Below, one piece after another: positions 1-9,569 of a stretch of DNA of 18,130 nucleotides. Each line of letters starts with the position of its first letter. Position 1 is the stretch's first letter. Origin of the DNA: Paracoccaceae bacterium (GTDB lineage: Bacteria; Pseudomonadota; Alphaproteobacteria; Rhodobacterales; Rhodobacteraceae); NCBI GenBank assembly GCA_026997055.1, contig JALWJU010000260.1, forward strand, positions 1 through 18,130, written 5' to 3'. Made by a program: the position numbers and the translations under genes. The notes under the pieces were generated by a model, which made no database searches, was not told where the DNA came from, and worked only from the letters and a program-made list of their open reading frames with translations.

Positions 1-91
1 CCAGGCCCAGCAATGCCGCCAGGAGCAGCCCCGAAAACGACCCCGGGATCAATCCCCGAAACAAGGCCCATCGGCGGCGCGATACATTCAT
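1..91 (-). CDS. N-terminal fragment of an exported or membrane-anchored protein, divergent from acnA
   Basis: Partial gene running off the left edge; only the first 30 codons are present. Reading the minus strand from the ATG at 91-89 gives MNVSRRRWALFRG followed by a hydrophobic stretch rich in Leu and Ala. This is a basic n-region plus hydrophobic core typical of a signal peptide or signal anchor. A good ribosome binding site (AAGGAG, minus strand 103-98) lies 6 bases upstream, which fixes the start. From memory, a DUF1223-family exported protein often sits divergent to acnA in Rhodobacteraceae, but the visible residues cannot confirm the family, so function is left open. The RRRW run resembles part of a Tat-type n-region but lacks a full twin-arginine consensus. 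Confidence 0.6.
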   Translation of the reverse strand, partial: MNVSRRRWALFRGLIPGSFSGLLLAALLGL

Positions 92-350
92 TCCCTGCTC
101 CTTCTGCTCACCCTTCCTTACCGCAACCGGAGCCCCGGCGCCAATCAAGGTTTTGCGAGAAAGGCGCGAGAAGAACTGGCCGGTTCGTGAGGCGGCTTCG
201 TGAGGCGGCGAAATGCTTGCAATTCGGTGTACTATTGCATACATATCCCTGCGACCCCGCCGCCCTTGCACATTTCCCCGTGCCGGGGCATCAGATGCGC
301 CAACCACGCACAAATCACACGCACGGATCAACAGATCAAAGGACATGCCC
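92..350. promoter_or_regulatory. Divergent intergenic region upstream of acnA
   Basis: This non-coding stretch must hold promoters for both the left-edge gene and acnA. On the plus strand a weak sigma70-like pair is TTGCAA (217-222), 17 bases, then TACATA (240-245). An inverted repeat TGCAAT-N10-ATTGCA spans 218-239 and overlaps this candidate promoter, as an operator would. A perfect 13-bp tandem duplication lies just upstream. The acnA ribosome binding site AAAGGA (338-343) is 7 bases before the chosen ATG. The promoter call is visual only and weak. Confidence 0.35.
184..209. repeat. Perfect 13-bp tandem duplication (two copies)
   Basis: TTCGTGAGGCGGC occurs at 184-196 and again immediately at 197-209 without mismatch. 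It lies upstream of the candidate acnA promoter. It may be a simple slippage duplication or a doubled protein-binding site. Confidence 0.9.
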
Positions 351-3041
<2,691 letters not shown>

Positions 3042-3188
3042 GCGCGGAGAAGCGAAGAGGCTGAAACGAGAGCGCCCCGCCCTTCCGCCCTCTCCCTGCA
3101 CCGCGCGGGGGGCGAGGCGGGGCGATTTTTCTCTCGAAAAATCGGGCCTCCGGCGGGAGTATTTGTGGAAAGATGAAAGGAAGCGGCG
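3042..3188. other. Convergent intergenic region between acnA and ccmG
   Basis: No gene is seen. A 9-bp inverted repeat of GC-rich arms (3073-3081 with 3116-3124) encloses a smaller CCGCGCGG palindrome. It runs directly into the AT-cored hairpin at 3123-3144, and then into an element at 3145-3180 containing CCTCCGGCGGGAG, a T-rich part and AAGATGAAAGG. The last part resembles a short element I recall as recurring at gene ends in Rhodobacteraceae genomes. That recollection is not checked here. Confidence 0.5.
3123..3144. terminator. Hairpin at the acnA/ccmG convergent junction, possible bidirectional terminator
   Basis: A perfect 9-bp stem CGATTTTTC (3123-3131) pairs with GAAAAATCG (3136-3144) around the 4-base loop TCTC. 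The five T residues are inside the 5' arm and no T-run follows the stem on either strand, so it is not a textbook intrinsic terminator. Its position between two converging genes, and a near-identical hairpin at the other convergent junction (10876-10900), suggest a role at 3' ends. Confidence 0.55.
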
Positions 3189-3758
3189 CTATTGTGCGCC
3201 GATCGCCGCGGCCTTTTCCATGGCCGGGCGGATGGTCGTTTCCAGAACGCGCTCGGTAATCGGCCCGGCAAAGCGCAGGACCACTGTCCCGTCCCCGGCC
3301 ACGACAAAGGTTTCGGGCACCCCGTAGAGCCCCCATTCCAGCGCCGTGCGCCCGGTCGGGTCGGCCCCGCTCCTGGCATAGGGGTTGCCCAGATCGGCCA
3401 GGTATTTCAGCCCCTTTTCGGGGTCATCCCGGTAGTCGATCCCGTATATCAGCACCCCTTCATCGGCGAGTTTCTGCAGCAGGGGGTGCTCGACCCGGCA
3501 GGCAGTACACCAGGAGGCCCAGAAATTGACCAGTACCACATTGCCGGCGCGCAGGTCTTCATCGCCGAACAGCGGCTCCTCGCCCAGCCGGGTCAGATTC
3601 AGCGCCGGGGCCGGGCCGCCCTCCCGGGTGGATTTGAGGGCATCGGGGTCGGTTCGGTTCATCCCGAGCCAGAACATCAGCGCAAGCCCCGCAAACAGCA
3701 GCGGCGGGAGCAGGAGCAGCGGCGACAGGCCGCGCTTTTCCGTACTCTGATCACTCAT
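3189..3758 (-). CDS. ccmG: Cytochrome c maturation thioredoxin CcmG (DsbE/HelX)
   Basis: Membrane-anchored periplasmic thiol-disulfide oxidoreductase that keeps apocytochrome c heme-binding cysteines reduced for heme ligation. The 189-residue product has one N-terminal transmembrane anchor (about residues 11-32) and a thioredoxin fold with the active site WASWCTACRVEHP (Cys84, Cys87). The GVPET segment with cis-Pro148 and Glu149 is diagnostic of CcmG. The dipeptide between the cysteines is Thr-Ala, whereas family members I recall usually have Pro or Val first. The ATG overlaps the end of ccmD by 8 bases (3751-3758), so the two are translationally coupled. It is the last gene of the ccmABCDG block and converges on acnA. 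Confidence 0.95.
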   Translation of the reverse strand: MSDQSTEKRGLSPLLLLPPLLFAGLALMFWLGMNRTDPDALKSTREGGPAPALNLTRLGEEPLFGDEDLRAGNVVLVNFWASWCTACRVEHPLLQKLADEGVLIYGIDYRDDPEKGLKYLADLGNPYARSGADPTGRTALEWGLYGVPETFVVAGDGTVVLRFAGPITERVLETTIRPAMEKAAAIGAQ

Positions 3759-3963
3759 CGTTTCGATCCTCCCGGACAGCCTTTCCGGCCTCTTCTCTCG
3801 CCTCTCTGCGCGCTCTCAGCCGCGCCTCGGCCTCTTCGAGCGCGCGCCGGGCCCGGAGCGACTGCCGCCAGGTGACCAGCCCCAGCAGCAGCAGCGCGGC
3901 CAGGCTCAGCCCCCAGGCCGAGAGCACGCTGAAGGCGTATTTTCCAAGCTCGACCTCAGGCAT
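3751..3963 (-). CDS. ccmD: Heme exporter subunit CcmD
   Basis: Small membrane protein of the CcmABCD complex that helps release heme-loaded CcmE. The product is 70 residues: a short N-terminus MPEVELGKYAFSVLSAWG, one transmembrane helix (about 13-34), and a charged Arg/Glu-rich tail predicted to be helical. I chose the ATG at 3963-3961 rather than one ten codons earlier, because the shorter form begins like other CcmD proteins and gives the usual length. It overlaps the end of ccmC by 8 bases and the start of ccmG by 8 bases, consistent with tight translational coupling. No CcmE gene is in the window. Confidence 0.9.
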   Translation of the reverse strand: MPEVELGKYAFSVLSAWGLSLAALLLLGLVTWRQSLRARRALEEAEARLRARREAREEAGKAVREDRNDE

Positions 3964-4711
3964 CGGCCATCCTTTCGCGCATTTCCAGCGCATGGGTGCG
4001 CCGGCGGCGCACTTCGCTGCGGGTACGCACCAGGAGCAGCGCCACGAACAGGAGACCGAATCCCACCAGCGCGATCACCAGCGGCACCCAGTACACGTCC
4101 GCCACATGTTCTTCCTTGTCCAGCGACAGCGAAGCGCCCTGGTGCAGGCCCTGGTTCCAGAAATTCACCGCATAGCGGGAAAGCACCGCGAAAACCGAAC
4201 CGACGATCGCCAGTACCGAGGTCAGGTCGGCCGCCGTGTCCGGATCCTCGATCGCCGCCCACAGAGCCATGTATCCAAGGTAAAAGAGAAACAGCACCAG
4301 AAAGGAGGTGAGCCGCGGGTCCCATGCCCACCAGGTCCCCCACATGGGCTCCCCCCAGACCATGCCGGTGCCCAGCGCGATCACGGTCATGGTCAGGCCG
4401 ATCAGCGCGGCGGATCTGGCCGCCAGCGCGCTTACATGGTGGCGGCGGACGAGCCAGATCAGGCTGGTCACCAGCATCATGATCCAGATATTGATCGCCA
4501 TGGCCGCTGCGGGGACATGGACATAGATGATCTTGACGGTGGAGCCGAAATTCTCCGCCTCCGGCGTGAAGAAGAAGCCCCAGACCAGCCCCACCGTCAG
4601 CGTGAATGCGGCGAGGGCCATGAGCAGAGGGAGGAGCCTGCCCGACCAGGACATGAACCTGACCGGATTGGCGAATTCCCAGAACCTGTTCATTCGTTGC
4701 GCGAAAGTCAT
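3956..4711 (-). CDS. ccmC: Heme exporter protein CcmC
   Basis: Integral membrane heme-handling protein that loads heme onto the chaperone CcmE in cytochrome c maturation. The 251-residue product has six hydrophobic segments and the tryptophan-rich WWD-type motif around WGEPMWGTWWAWD (residues 119-131). The two flanking histidines thought to ligate heme are His65 (YVHVPAA) and His190 (GLHQG). The start ATG lies 72 bases after the ccmB stop and has no obvious Shine-Dalgarno sequence. The ccmD start lies inside its last codons. Length and motifs are normal for the family. Confidence 0.96.
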   Translation of the reverse strand: MTFAQRMNRFWEFANPVRFMSWSGRLLPLLMALAAFTLTVGLVWGFFFTPEAENFGSTVKIIYVHVPAAAMAINIWIMMLVTSLIWLVRRHHVSALAARSAALIGLTMTVIALGTGMVWGEPMWGTWWAWDPRLTSFLVLFLFYLGYMALWAAIEDPDTAADLTSVLAIVGSVFAVLSRYAVNFWNQGLHQGASLSLDKEEHVADVYWVPLVIALVGFGLLFVALLLVRTRSEVRRRRTHALEMRERMADA

Positions 4712-4783
4712 GGGAGATTTCTATGCCGCCGCAGGCAGGCGGGCAAGGCGAAAGCCCGGCCAAAAGGTCACATCGGCGTCAGC

Positions 4784-5440
4784 TCACCGAAGGTTCATCC
4801 GTATCGCTGCCGCCGCCGCGAAGGGGATCAGCGCAAGGCTGCCCGCGGTGATCCCGGCAAGCAGCAGAAGCGGCGTGCCTGCCGCGATTCCCTCGGCGCC
4901 CCGGCGCGCAGCCTCGGCGCCGAAGATCAGCGTCGGCACATAGAGCGGCAGCACCAGGAGGCTCAGCAGCAGCCCGCCGCGCCGGATGCCCACCGTCAGC
5001 GCCGCGCCGAAGGCTCCGATCATCGACAGGGCCGGCGTGCCCAGTGCCAGCGTGAGCATGAGCCAGTATTGCCCCGGCCCATCCATCTGCATCAGCATGG
5101 CGAAGGCCGGCGCCGCCGCCACCAGCGGCAGGCCGGTGGTCAGCCAGTGGGCCAGGGCCTTGACCAGCACCACGCCTTCCATCGGCACCGGCGAGGTCGC
5201 CAGCAGGTCGAGGGTTCCGTCCTCGAAATCGAGCTGGAACACCCGGTCGAGCGACAGAAGGCAGGCCAGCAGCGCCCCCACCCAGAGGATGCCCGGAGCG
5301 ATCCGCGCGAGGATCGCCGCCTCCGGCCCCACGCCGAAGGGCACCAGCATCGTGACGATCAGGAAAAACGCCAGTCCCAGGCCGAAGCCCCCGCCCGCCC
5401 GCACCGCCAGGCGCAGGTCGCGAATCAGCAGGGCGATCAT
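4784..5440 (-). CDS. ccmB: Heme exporter permease CcmB
   Basis: Membrane subunit of the CcmABCD ABC-type complex, which acts with CcmA to release holo-CcmE. The 218-residue product begins MIALLIRDLRLAVRAGG and contains about six hydrophobic segments. The family-typical LDRVFQLDFEDGTLDLL region follows the second segment (about residues 64-80). The start ATG overlaps the ccmA stop as ATGA (5437-5440), so translation is probably coupled. Length is normal for CcmB (about 220). Confidence 0.95.
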   Translation of the reverse strand: MIALLIRDLRLAVRAGGGFGLGLAFFLIVTMLVPFGVGPEAAILARIAPGILWVGALLACLLSLDRVFQLDFEDGTLDLLATSPVPMEGVVLVKALAHWLTTGLPLVAAAPAFAMLMQMDGPGQYWLMLTLALGTPALSMIGAFGAALTVGIRRGGLLLSLLVLPLYVPTLIFGAEAARRGAEGIAAGTPLLLLAGITAGSLALIPFAAAAAIRMNLR

Positions 5441-6084
5441 GGCAGCGCCTCCCCGAACGCAGCATCGAAAGAAGCCTCGAAAGCACCGCGCGCCGTCGTC
5501 CCGTCCGGATCCGCACGCAGGCCACGCACGTCAAACACCTCCGCCTCCAGCCCCAGTTCGATATGGGTGGCAATCAGCGCCGCGCCCCCCCCGGCCACAT
5601 GCTCGCGCACCACCCCGGCAAAGATCGCCACCGAGGCCGTGTCCAGCGAGACCGTCGGCTCGTCGAGCAGCCAGATCGCCCGCCCCGTCACCAGCAGGCG
5701 CGCAAGCCCCAGACGCCGCTTCTGCCCGGCCGAGAGACTGGCCGCCGGGCGGGTGGCAAGAGCGGTGAGGTTGAAGCGCTCCAGCACCGCGTCCACCGGG
5801 CCGGTTGCGTGGATTTTCGCCCAGAAATCAAGGTTTTCTCGCACGGTAAGGGTGGATTTGAGCCCGTCGGCATGGGCCGCGTAGGCGATGCTCTCGGCCG
5901 GGGCCTCGATGGTCCCGGCCATGGGCGGCTGGAGCCCGGCAAGGCTGCGCAGCAGGGTGGTCTTTCCCGAGCCGTTGGGGCCGCGCAGCACCATCACCTG
6001 CCCCGCGCGCAGGGTGAAGCGGATACCCTCCAGGACCGCCACCCCGCCGCGCCCCACCACCAGATTTTCGACCCGCATCTCCAT
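5437..6084 (-). CDS. ccmA: Heme exporter ATP-binding protein CcmA
   Basis: ATPase of the CcmABCD complex; its ATP hydrolysis drives release of heme-loaded CcmE from CcmC and CcmD. The 215-residue product is a single ABC domain. It has Walker A GPNGSGKTT (35-43), an LSAGQ signature (117-121), Walker B with WLLDEPTVSLD (138-148) and the switch histidine His174 in ATHIE. The signature LSAGQ replaces the generic LSGGQ and is usual in CcmA. Two in-frame ATGs (6084 and 6078) are possible and neither has a strong Shine-Dalgarno, so the start is uncertain by two codons. The stop overlaps the ccmB start. The 5' side abuts a 200-base region where relatives carry another small gene. Confidence 0.95.
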   Translation of the reverse strand: MEMRVENLVVGRGGVAVLEGIRFTLRAGQVMVLRGPNGSGKTTLLRSLAGLQPPMAGTIEAPAESIAYAAHADGLKSTLTVRENLDFWAKIHATGPVDAVLERFNLTALATRPAASLSAGQKRRLGLARLLVTGRAIWLLDEPTVSLDTASVAIFAGVVREHVAGGGAALIATHIELGLEAEVFDVRGLRADPDGTTARGAFEASFDAAFGEALP

Positions 6085-6093
6085 GCAGAAGCT

Positions 6094-6290
6094 CTAGACC
6101 GCCAGCGCCGCAAGCGCAATGCGCCGGGCGCATCGGGGCTGCGGGCGGCAGACGGGTCTCCGCGAGAAATCCGCCCCGGGCGCGGCCGCCCCCCGGAGGG
6201 CCGGAACCTTCCGGGAGGATTCGCCGCAGGCGTGCCCGGCCCTGACCTTTCCGCGAAAACCCGTCTCTGCCGCCGGCCTCCGCTCAGGCA
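6094..6290 (-). pseudogene. Possible decayed remnant of the small Mth938-domain (DUF498) gene between secF and ccmA
   Basis: In R. capsulatus-type clusters a roughly 120-codon gene (orf124) lies between secF and the ccmA homologue. As I recall its family, it ends in a CRTYNVLL...GRRVALAAL-like C-terminus. Here only about 200 bases remain. One minus-strand frame ends CRPQPRCARRIALAALAV followed by a TAG at 6096-6094, only 9 bases before ccmA. A second frame a little upstream reads ILPEGSGPPGG, loosely like the family's central LP-x-WGG region. The two matches are in different frames and the space is too short for the whole gene. This could be coincidence in GC-rich DNA. An intact 65-70 codon reading frame does cover the region, but I do not recognise its product. 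Confidence 0.25.
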
Positions 6291-8905
6291 TCCACATTGG
6301 CAAATTGCGTCCCCGCGCCCGCGCTCGGCTTGGACCAGTCGCGCTTCACGCCCAGCTTGAGCAGGATCGCCGAGGCCACGAAGACCGAGGAATAGGTACC
6401 CACGATCACGCCCCAGATCATCGCGAAGACGAAGCCGCGGATCACGTCGCCGCCCAGCACATAGAGCGCCAGCAGCGCGATCAGCGTGGTGAGCGAGGTC
6501 ATCATGGTGCGGCTGAGGGTTTCGTTGATCGACAGGTTCAGAACGTCCTTCAGGCTCAGCTTCTTGTATTTTCGCAGGTTTTCGCGCACCCGGTCGAAGA
6601 CCACCACGGTGTCGTTCAGCGAATAGCCGACGATCGTCAGCAGCGCGGCGATGATCGCCAGGTCGAAGGGAATCTGCAAGACGCTGAAAATGCCGATGGT
6701 CAGCACCACGTCATGCACCAGGGCGGCCACCGCCCCCAGGGCGAACTGCCACTCGAATCTGAGCCAGATATAGAACAGCACCGCCGCCATGGCCGCCAGC
6801 ACCGCTTCGATCGCGGTCTGCACCAGTTCGCCCGAGACTTCCGGGCCGATCGAGGTCACCGAAGGAAAGGCGATGTCCGGGTCCACATTGGCCCTGAGCG
6901 CCTCTTCCACCAGCCCGACCACCTGATCGTCGCCTTCCTCCTGGGCCTCGATGCGGATCTGGGCGACGTTCTTGTCGGGGCCGAAGGTCGGGTCGTATAC
7001 CTCGGTGATACTCACATCCCCAAGCCCCAGCGGCTCCAGCGCGGCGCGATAGGTGGCCACGTCGATGGGGCGGGCCGATTCGGTGCGGATCGAAGTGCCG
7101 CCCTTGAAGTCGATGCCGAAATTGAGTCCGATCAGCAGAAAGACCAGCAGCGAAGCGACAAGCGCGATGCCCGACGCGCCCAGGCTCAGCGCCATGCGCC
7201 TGAAGAAGTCCCAGCTGGTCTCGGCCGGGACCAGGCGGATGCCCCTGATCCTCAGTTCCCGCGGCCGCCTGCGCTCGAACCAGATCACCACCATCAGGCG
7301 GGTCACATAGATCGCCGTGAACACCGAGGTGATGATCCCCAGCCCCAGCGTCACCGCAAAGCCGCGTACCGGCCCCGCTCCCATGACGAACAGGATCGCG
7401 GCGGTGATCAGGGTGGTGATGTTGGCATCGACAATCGCGCTCAGGGCCTTTTCATAGCCCAGGCTGATCGCCCGCGCCGGCCCCCTGCCCGCCTTCAGCT
7501 CTTCCTTGATCCGTTCGAAAACCAGCACGTTGGCATCCACCGCCATGCCGATGGTCAGCACGATCCCGGCGATGCCCGGGAGCGTCAGGGTCGCGCCGAT
7601 CATGCTCAGAAGGCCGAAGATCAGCCCCACATTGAGCACCAGCGCCACATTGGCGATCATCCCGAACAGCCCGTAGCTGGCCGCCATGAATACCAGCACG
7701 CCGAGAAAGGCCACCAGCGAAGCGATCTTTCCCGCCTCGATACTGTCGGCCCCAAGCTGCGGGCCGATCGTCTGCTTCTGCAGGAATTCCATATCCGCCG
7801 GCAGGGCGCCCGCGCGCAGCAGCACCGCGAGGTTGGTACTCTCCTCGATGGTGAAATTGCCGGAAATGATGCCCGAGCCGCCGGGGATCGGCTCGTTGAT
7901 CCTGGGGGCCGAGATCACCTCGCCATCCAGCACGATGGCAAAGGGCTCCCCCACATTGGCGGCGGTATAATCGCCGAACTTGCGCGCTCCGGTCGGGTTG
8001 AACTGGAAGCTCACCGCGGGCAGGCCGTTGCGGTCGAAGCTCGGCTGGGCATTCTTAAGCTCCTCGCCGGTGACCACCGGGGTCTGCTCCAGCACATAAT
8101 ATACCCCCGGCTCGTTGCGCGCCGGCAGCACCTCCTCGCGCGGGCCGGGGCGCACATCCGGATTGGTGGTGCGCGAAACCACCGGCTGAAAGGTCAGCTT
8201 GGCGGTGGTGCCGATCAGCTCGATCAGTTCCTCGGCGCTGTTCAGCCCCGGCACCTCGACCAGGATGCGCCGCTCTCCCTGACGCTGAATGGTGGGCTCG
8301 CGGGTGCCCACCTCATCGACCCGGCGGCGGATGATCTCGAGGCTCTGTTCGATGGTGCGGTCGTCGCTGGCCTGTTTCTCCGCCTCCGAAAGACGGATGA
8401 TCAGCGTATCGCCCTCCCCCGTCACCTCTATGTCGTTCGCGCCGACCCCGGTCAGAGTCACCACCGGCCGGGCAAGGGCACGCACCACCTCGAGTGCCCG
8501 GGCCATCCCCTCGGGGCGCGAGATCCTCACCCTGAGCGTGTCCGGTTCCGAGGGCTGGCGGCGGATCGTGCCCACCTCCTCGCGCACCTCGCGAAGCGCA
8601 TTTCGCACCTCCGGCCAGAGCCCGTCCATATGCTGGCGATAGACATCCTCGACCTTGACCTCGGCCAGCAGATGCGCGCCCCCGCGCAGATCGAGCCCGA
8701 GATTGACCAGCCTCGAAGGCAGCCAGCTCGGCCAGGCGGCGGCATCCGCTTCCAGCTCCGGGTCCGGCCCCCGCGCCTCGAGCGCCAGCACCGCATCGTT
8801 ATGGCGCTCCACCCGCTCGTAAAAGGCATTGGGCATCGCATAAAGCAGGCCCAGCGCCACCAGCCCGATGATGACAACCCGTTTCCACAGCTCGATCTGA
8901 AGCAT
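6284..8905 (-). CDS. secDF: Fused protein translocase subunit SecDF
   Basis: Accessory membrane component of the Sec translocon that uses the proton motive force to complete protein movement to the periplasmic side. The 873-residue product joins a full SecD (about 1-550) and a full SecF (about 552-873) in one frame, with no stop or start signal between. The SecD half has LGLDLRGGAHLLAEV in the first periplasmic part and GMAVDANVLVFERIKEE near its fourth transmembrane helix. The SecF half starts around RIRGIRLVPAETSWDFF and has LNFGIDFKGGT and GYSLNDTVVVFDRVREN. Twelve transmembrane segments are expected. The gene lies 130 bases downstream of yajC on the same strand. Many Rhodobacteraceae carry secD and secF separately; fusions are known in Bacillus and some other groups. 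Confidence 0.95.
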   Translation of the reverse strand: MLQIELWKRVVIIGLVALGLLYAMPNAFYERVERHNDAVLALEARGPDPELEADAAAWPSWLPSRLVNLGLDLRGGAHLLAEVKVEDVYRQHMDGLWPEVRNALREVREEVGTIRRQPSEPDTLRVRISRPEGMARALEVVRALARPVVTLTGVGANDIEVTGEGDTLIIRLSEAEKQASDDRTIEQSLEIIRRRVDEVGTREPTIQRQGERRILVEVPGLNSAEELIELIGTTAKLTFQPVVSRTTNPDVRPGPREEVLPARNEPGVYYVLEQTPVVTGEELKNAQPSFDRNGLPAVSFQFNPTGARKFGDYTAANVGEPFAIVLDGEVISAPRINEPIPGGSGIISGNFTIEESTNLAVLLRAGALPADMEFLQKQTIGPQLGADSIEAGKIASLVAFLGVLVFMAASYGLFGMIANVALVLNVGLIFGLLSMIGATLTLPGIAGIVLTIGMAVDANVLVFERIKEELKAGRGPARAISLGYEKALSAIVDANITTLITAAILFVMGAGPVRGFAVTLGLGIITSVFTAIYVTRLMVVIWFERRRPRELRIRGIRLVPAETSWDFFRRMALSLGASGIALVASLLVFLLIGLNFGIDFKGGTSIRTESARPIDVATYRAALEPLGLGDVSITEVYDPTFGPDKNVAQIRIEAQEEGDDQVVGLVEEALRANVDPDIAFPSVTSIGPEVSGELVQTAIEAVLAAMAAVLFYIWLRFEWQFALGAVAALVHDVVLTIGIFSVLQIPFDLAIIAALLTIVGYSLNDTVVVFDRVRENLRKYKKLSLKDVLNLSINETLSRTMMTSLTTLIALLALYVLGGDVIRGFVFAMIWGVIVGTYSSVFVASAILLKLGVKRDWSKPSAGAGTQFANVDA

Positions 8906-9035
8906 CCGCCCCGCCCCGCCTATCGTTGCAAATCAATCGCCGGCACGCTCGCCCGCCCGCCGGCACCTGCCCCGGCCCGTCCCATCCGCGGCCTTCCGCC
9001 ACCGCCAGGGGCCGCCGGGAGCGCCCGCGCCCGCA
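8906..9035. other. Spacer between yajC and secDF
   Basis: A GC-rich 130-base spacer with no credible reading frame. It contains GCCGGCAC twice (8939-8946 and 8959-8966), which also allows a small hairpin through the palindromic GCCGGC cores. No clear promoter or terminator is visible, so yajC and secDF are probably cotranscribed. Confidence 0.35.
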
Positions 9036-9365
9036 TCAGTCCCTGGCCGGCTCGGTCTTCGACAGCACCGAAGCGACCGAGGAGCGCACCACGCGCACCC
9101 TCACTTCCGGAGCGATCTCCACCTCCAGTTCGCCATCGTCGCGGACCTTGGTCACCTTGGCGATCAGCCCGCCCTGGGTCACCACCTGATCCCCGCGGCG
9201 CAGGGCATCCAGCATCGCCTGATGCTCCTTCATCTTCTTCTGCTGCGGTCGGATCATGAAAAAATACATGATCGCAAAGACCAGGAGCATGGGCACCAGA
9301 AGCCCCCCGAGCGCGCCCTGCCCCGCACCCTGCGCCGCCTGTGCATAAGCCGGTGTTACCAACAT
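9036..9365 (-). CDS. yajC: Preprotein translocase subunit YajC
   Basis: Small membrane protein that associates with SecDF and the Sec translocon. The 109-residue product has a short N-terminus (MLVTPAYAQAAQG), one transmembrane helix (about 21-39) and the diagnostic segment FFMIRPQQKKMKEHQAML, followed by the GDQVVTQGGLIAKV domain. I took the ATG at 9365-9363, preceded by GGGAAGAAG. The open frame extends far upstream but antisense to serS, so it is not a longer gene. The yajC-secDF order on one strand supports the identification. Confidence 0.95.
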   Translation of the reverse strand: MLVTPAYAQAAQGAGQGALGGLLVPMLLVFAIMYFFMIRPQQKKMKEHQAMLDALRRGDQVVTQGGLIAKVTKVRDDGELEVEIAPEVRVRVVRSSVASVLSKTEPARD

Positions 9366-9569
9366 CTTCTTCCCTCTCTTGTCAAACCCGTCCACAGCCC
9401 GCAGGCCCCGTCGCGCGCACCCTATATGGGGCCCCGGAGGTTGGCAAGCAATGGGCCGCGCCCCGCCTCCGACGAAAATCCCGGCACTCCAACTTTGAGC
9501 TTTTCCCGCACTCGCCCTTCTGGCATATCTCGCTGGCATATCTCGCCCGAACCAAAGCCGAGGCCGACC
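9366..9569. promoter_or_regulatory. Divergent intergenic region between yajC and serS
   Basis: This region must carry both promoters. For yajC (minus strand) a weak candidate is TTGCTT (9451-9446), 17 bases, then CATATA (9428-9423). For serS there is TTGAGC at 9495-9500 but no well-spaced -10 box; CATATC occurs within each copy of the 13-bp tandem duplication at 9521-9546. The serS start has only GAGG (9560-9563) as a ribosome binding site, 6 bases away. Confidence 0.3.
9521..9546. repeat. Perfect 13-bp tandem duplication (two copies) upstream of serS
   Basis: TGGCATATCTCGC at 9521-9533 is repeated exactly at 9534-9546, ending 23 bases before the serS ATG. Each copy carries CATATC, which could act as a -10-like sequence, so the duplication may have doubled a promoter element or changed the leader. 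Confidence 0.9.

Noticed and set aside
3872..5884. Long plus-strand open frame across the ccm genes
   Set aside because: It is antisense to ccmA-ccmD and low in complexity (Arg, Gln, His, Pro), typical of a shadow frame.
6119..9259. Plus-strand open frame of over 1000 codons across secDF and yajC
   Set aside because: It is antisense to SecDF and YajC, which have clear family motifs; composition is that of a shadow frame.
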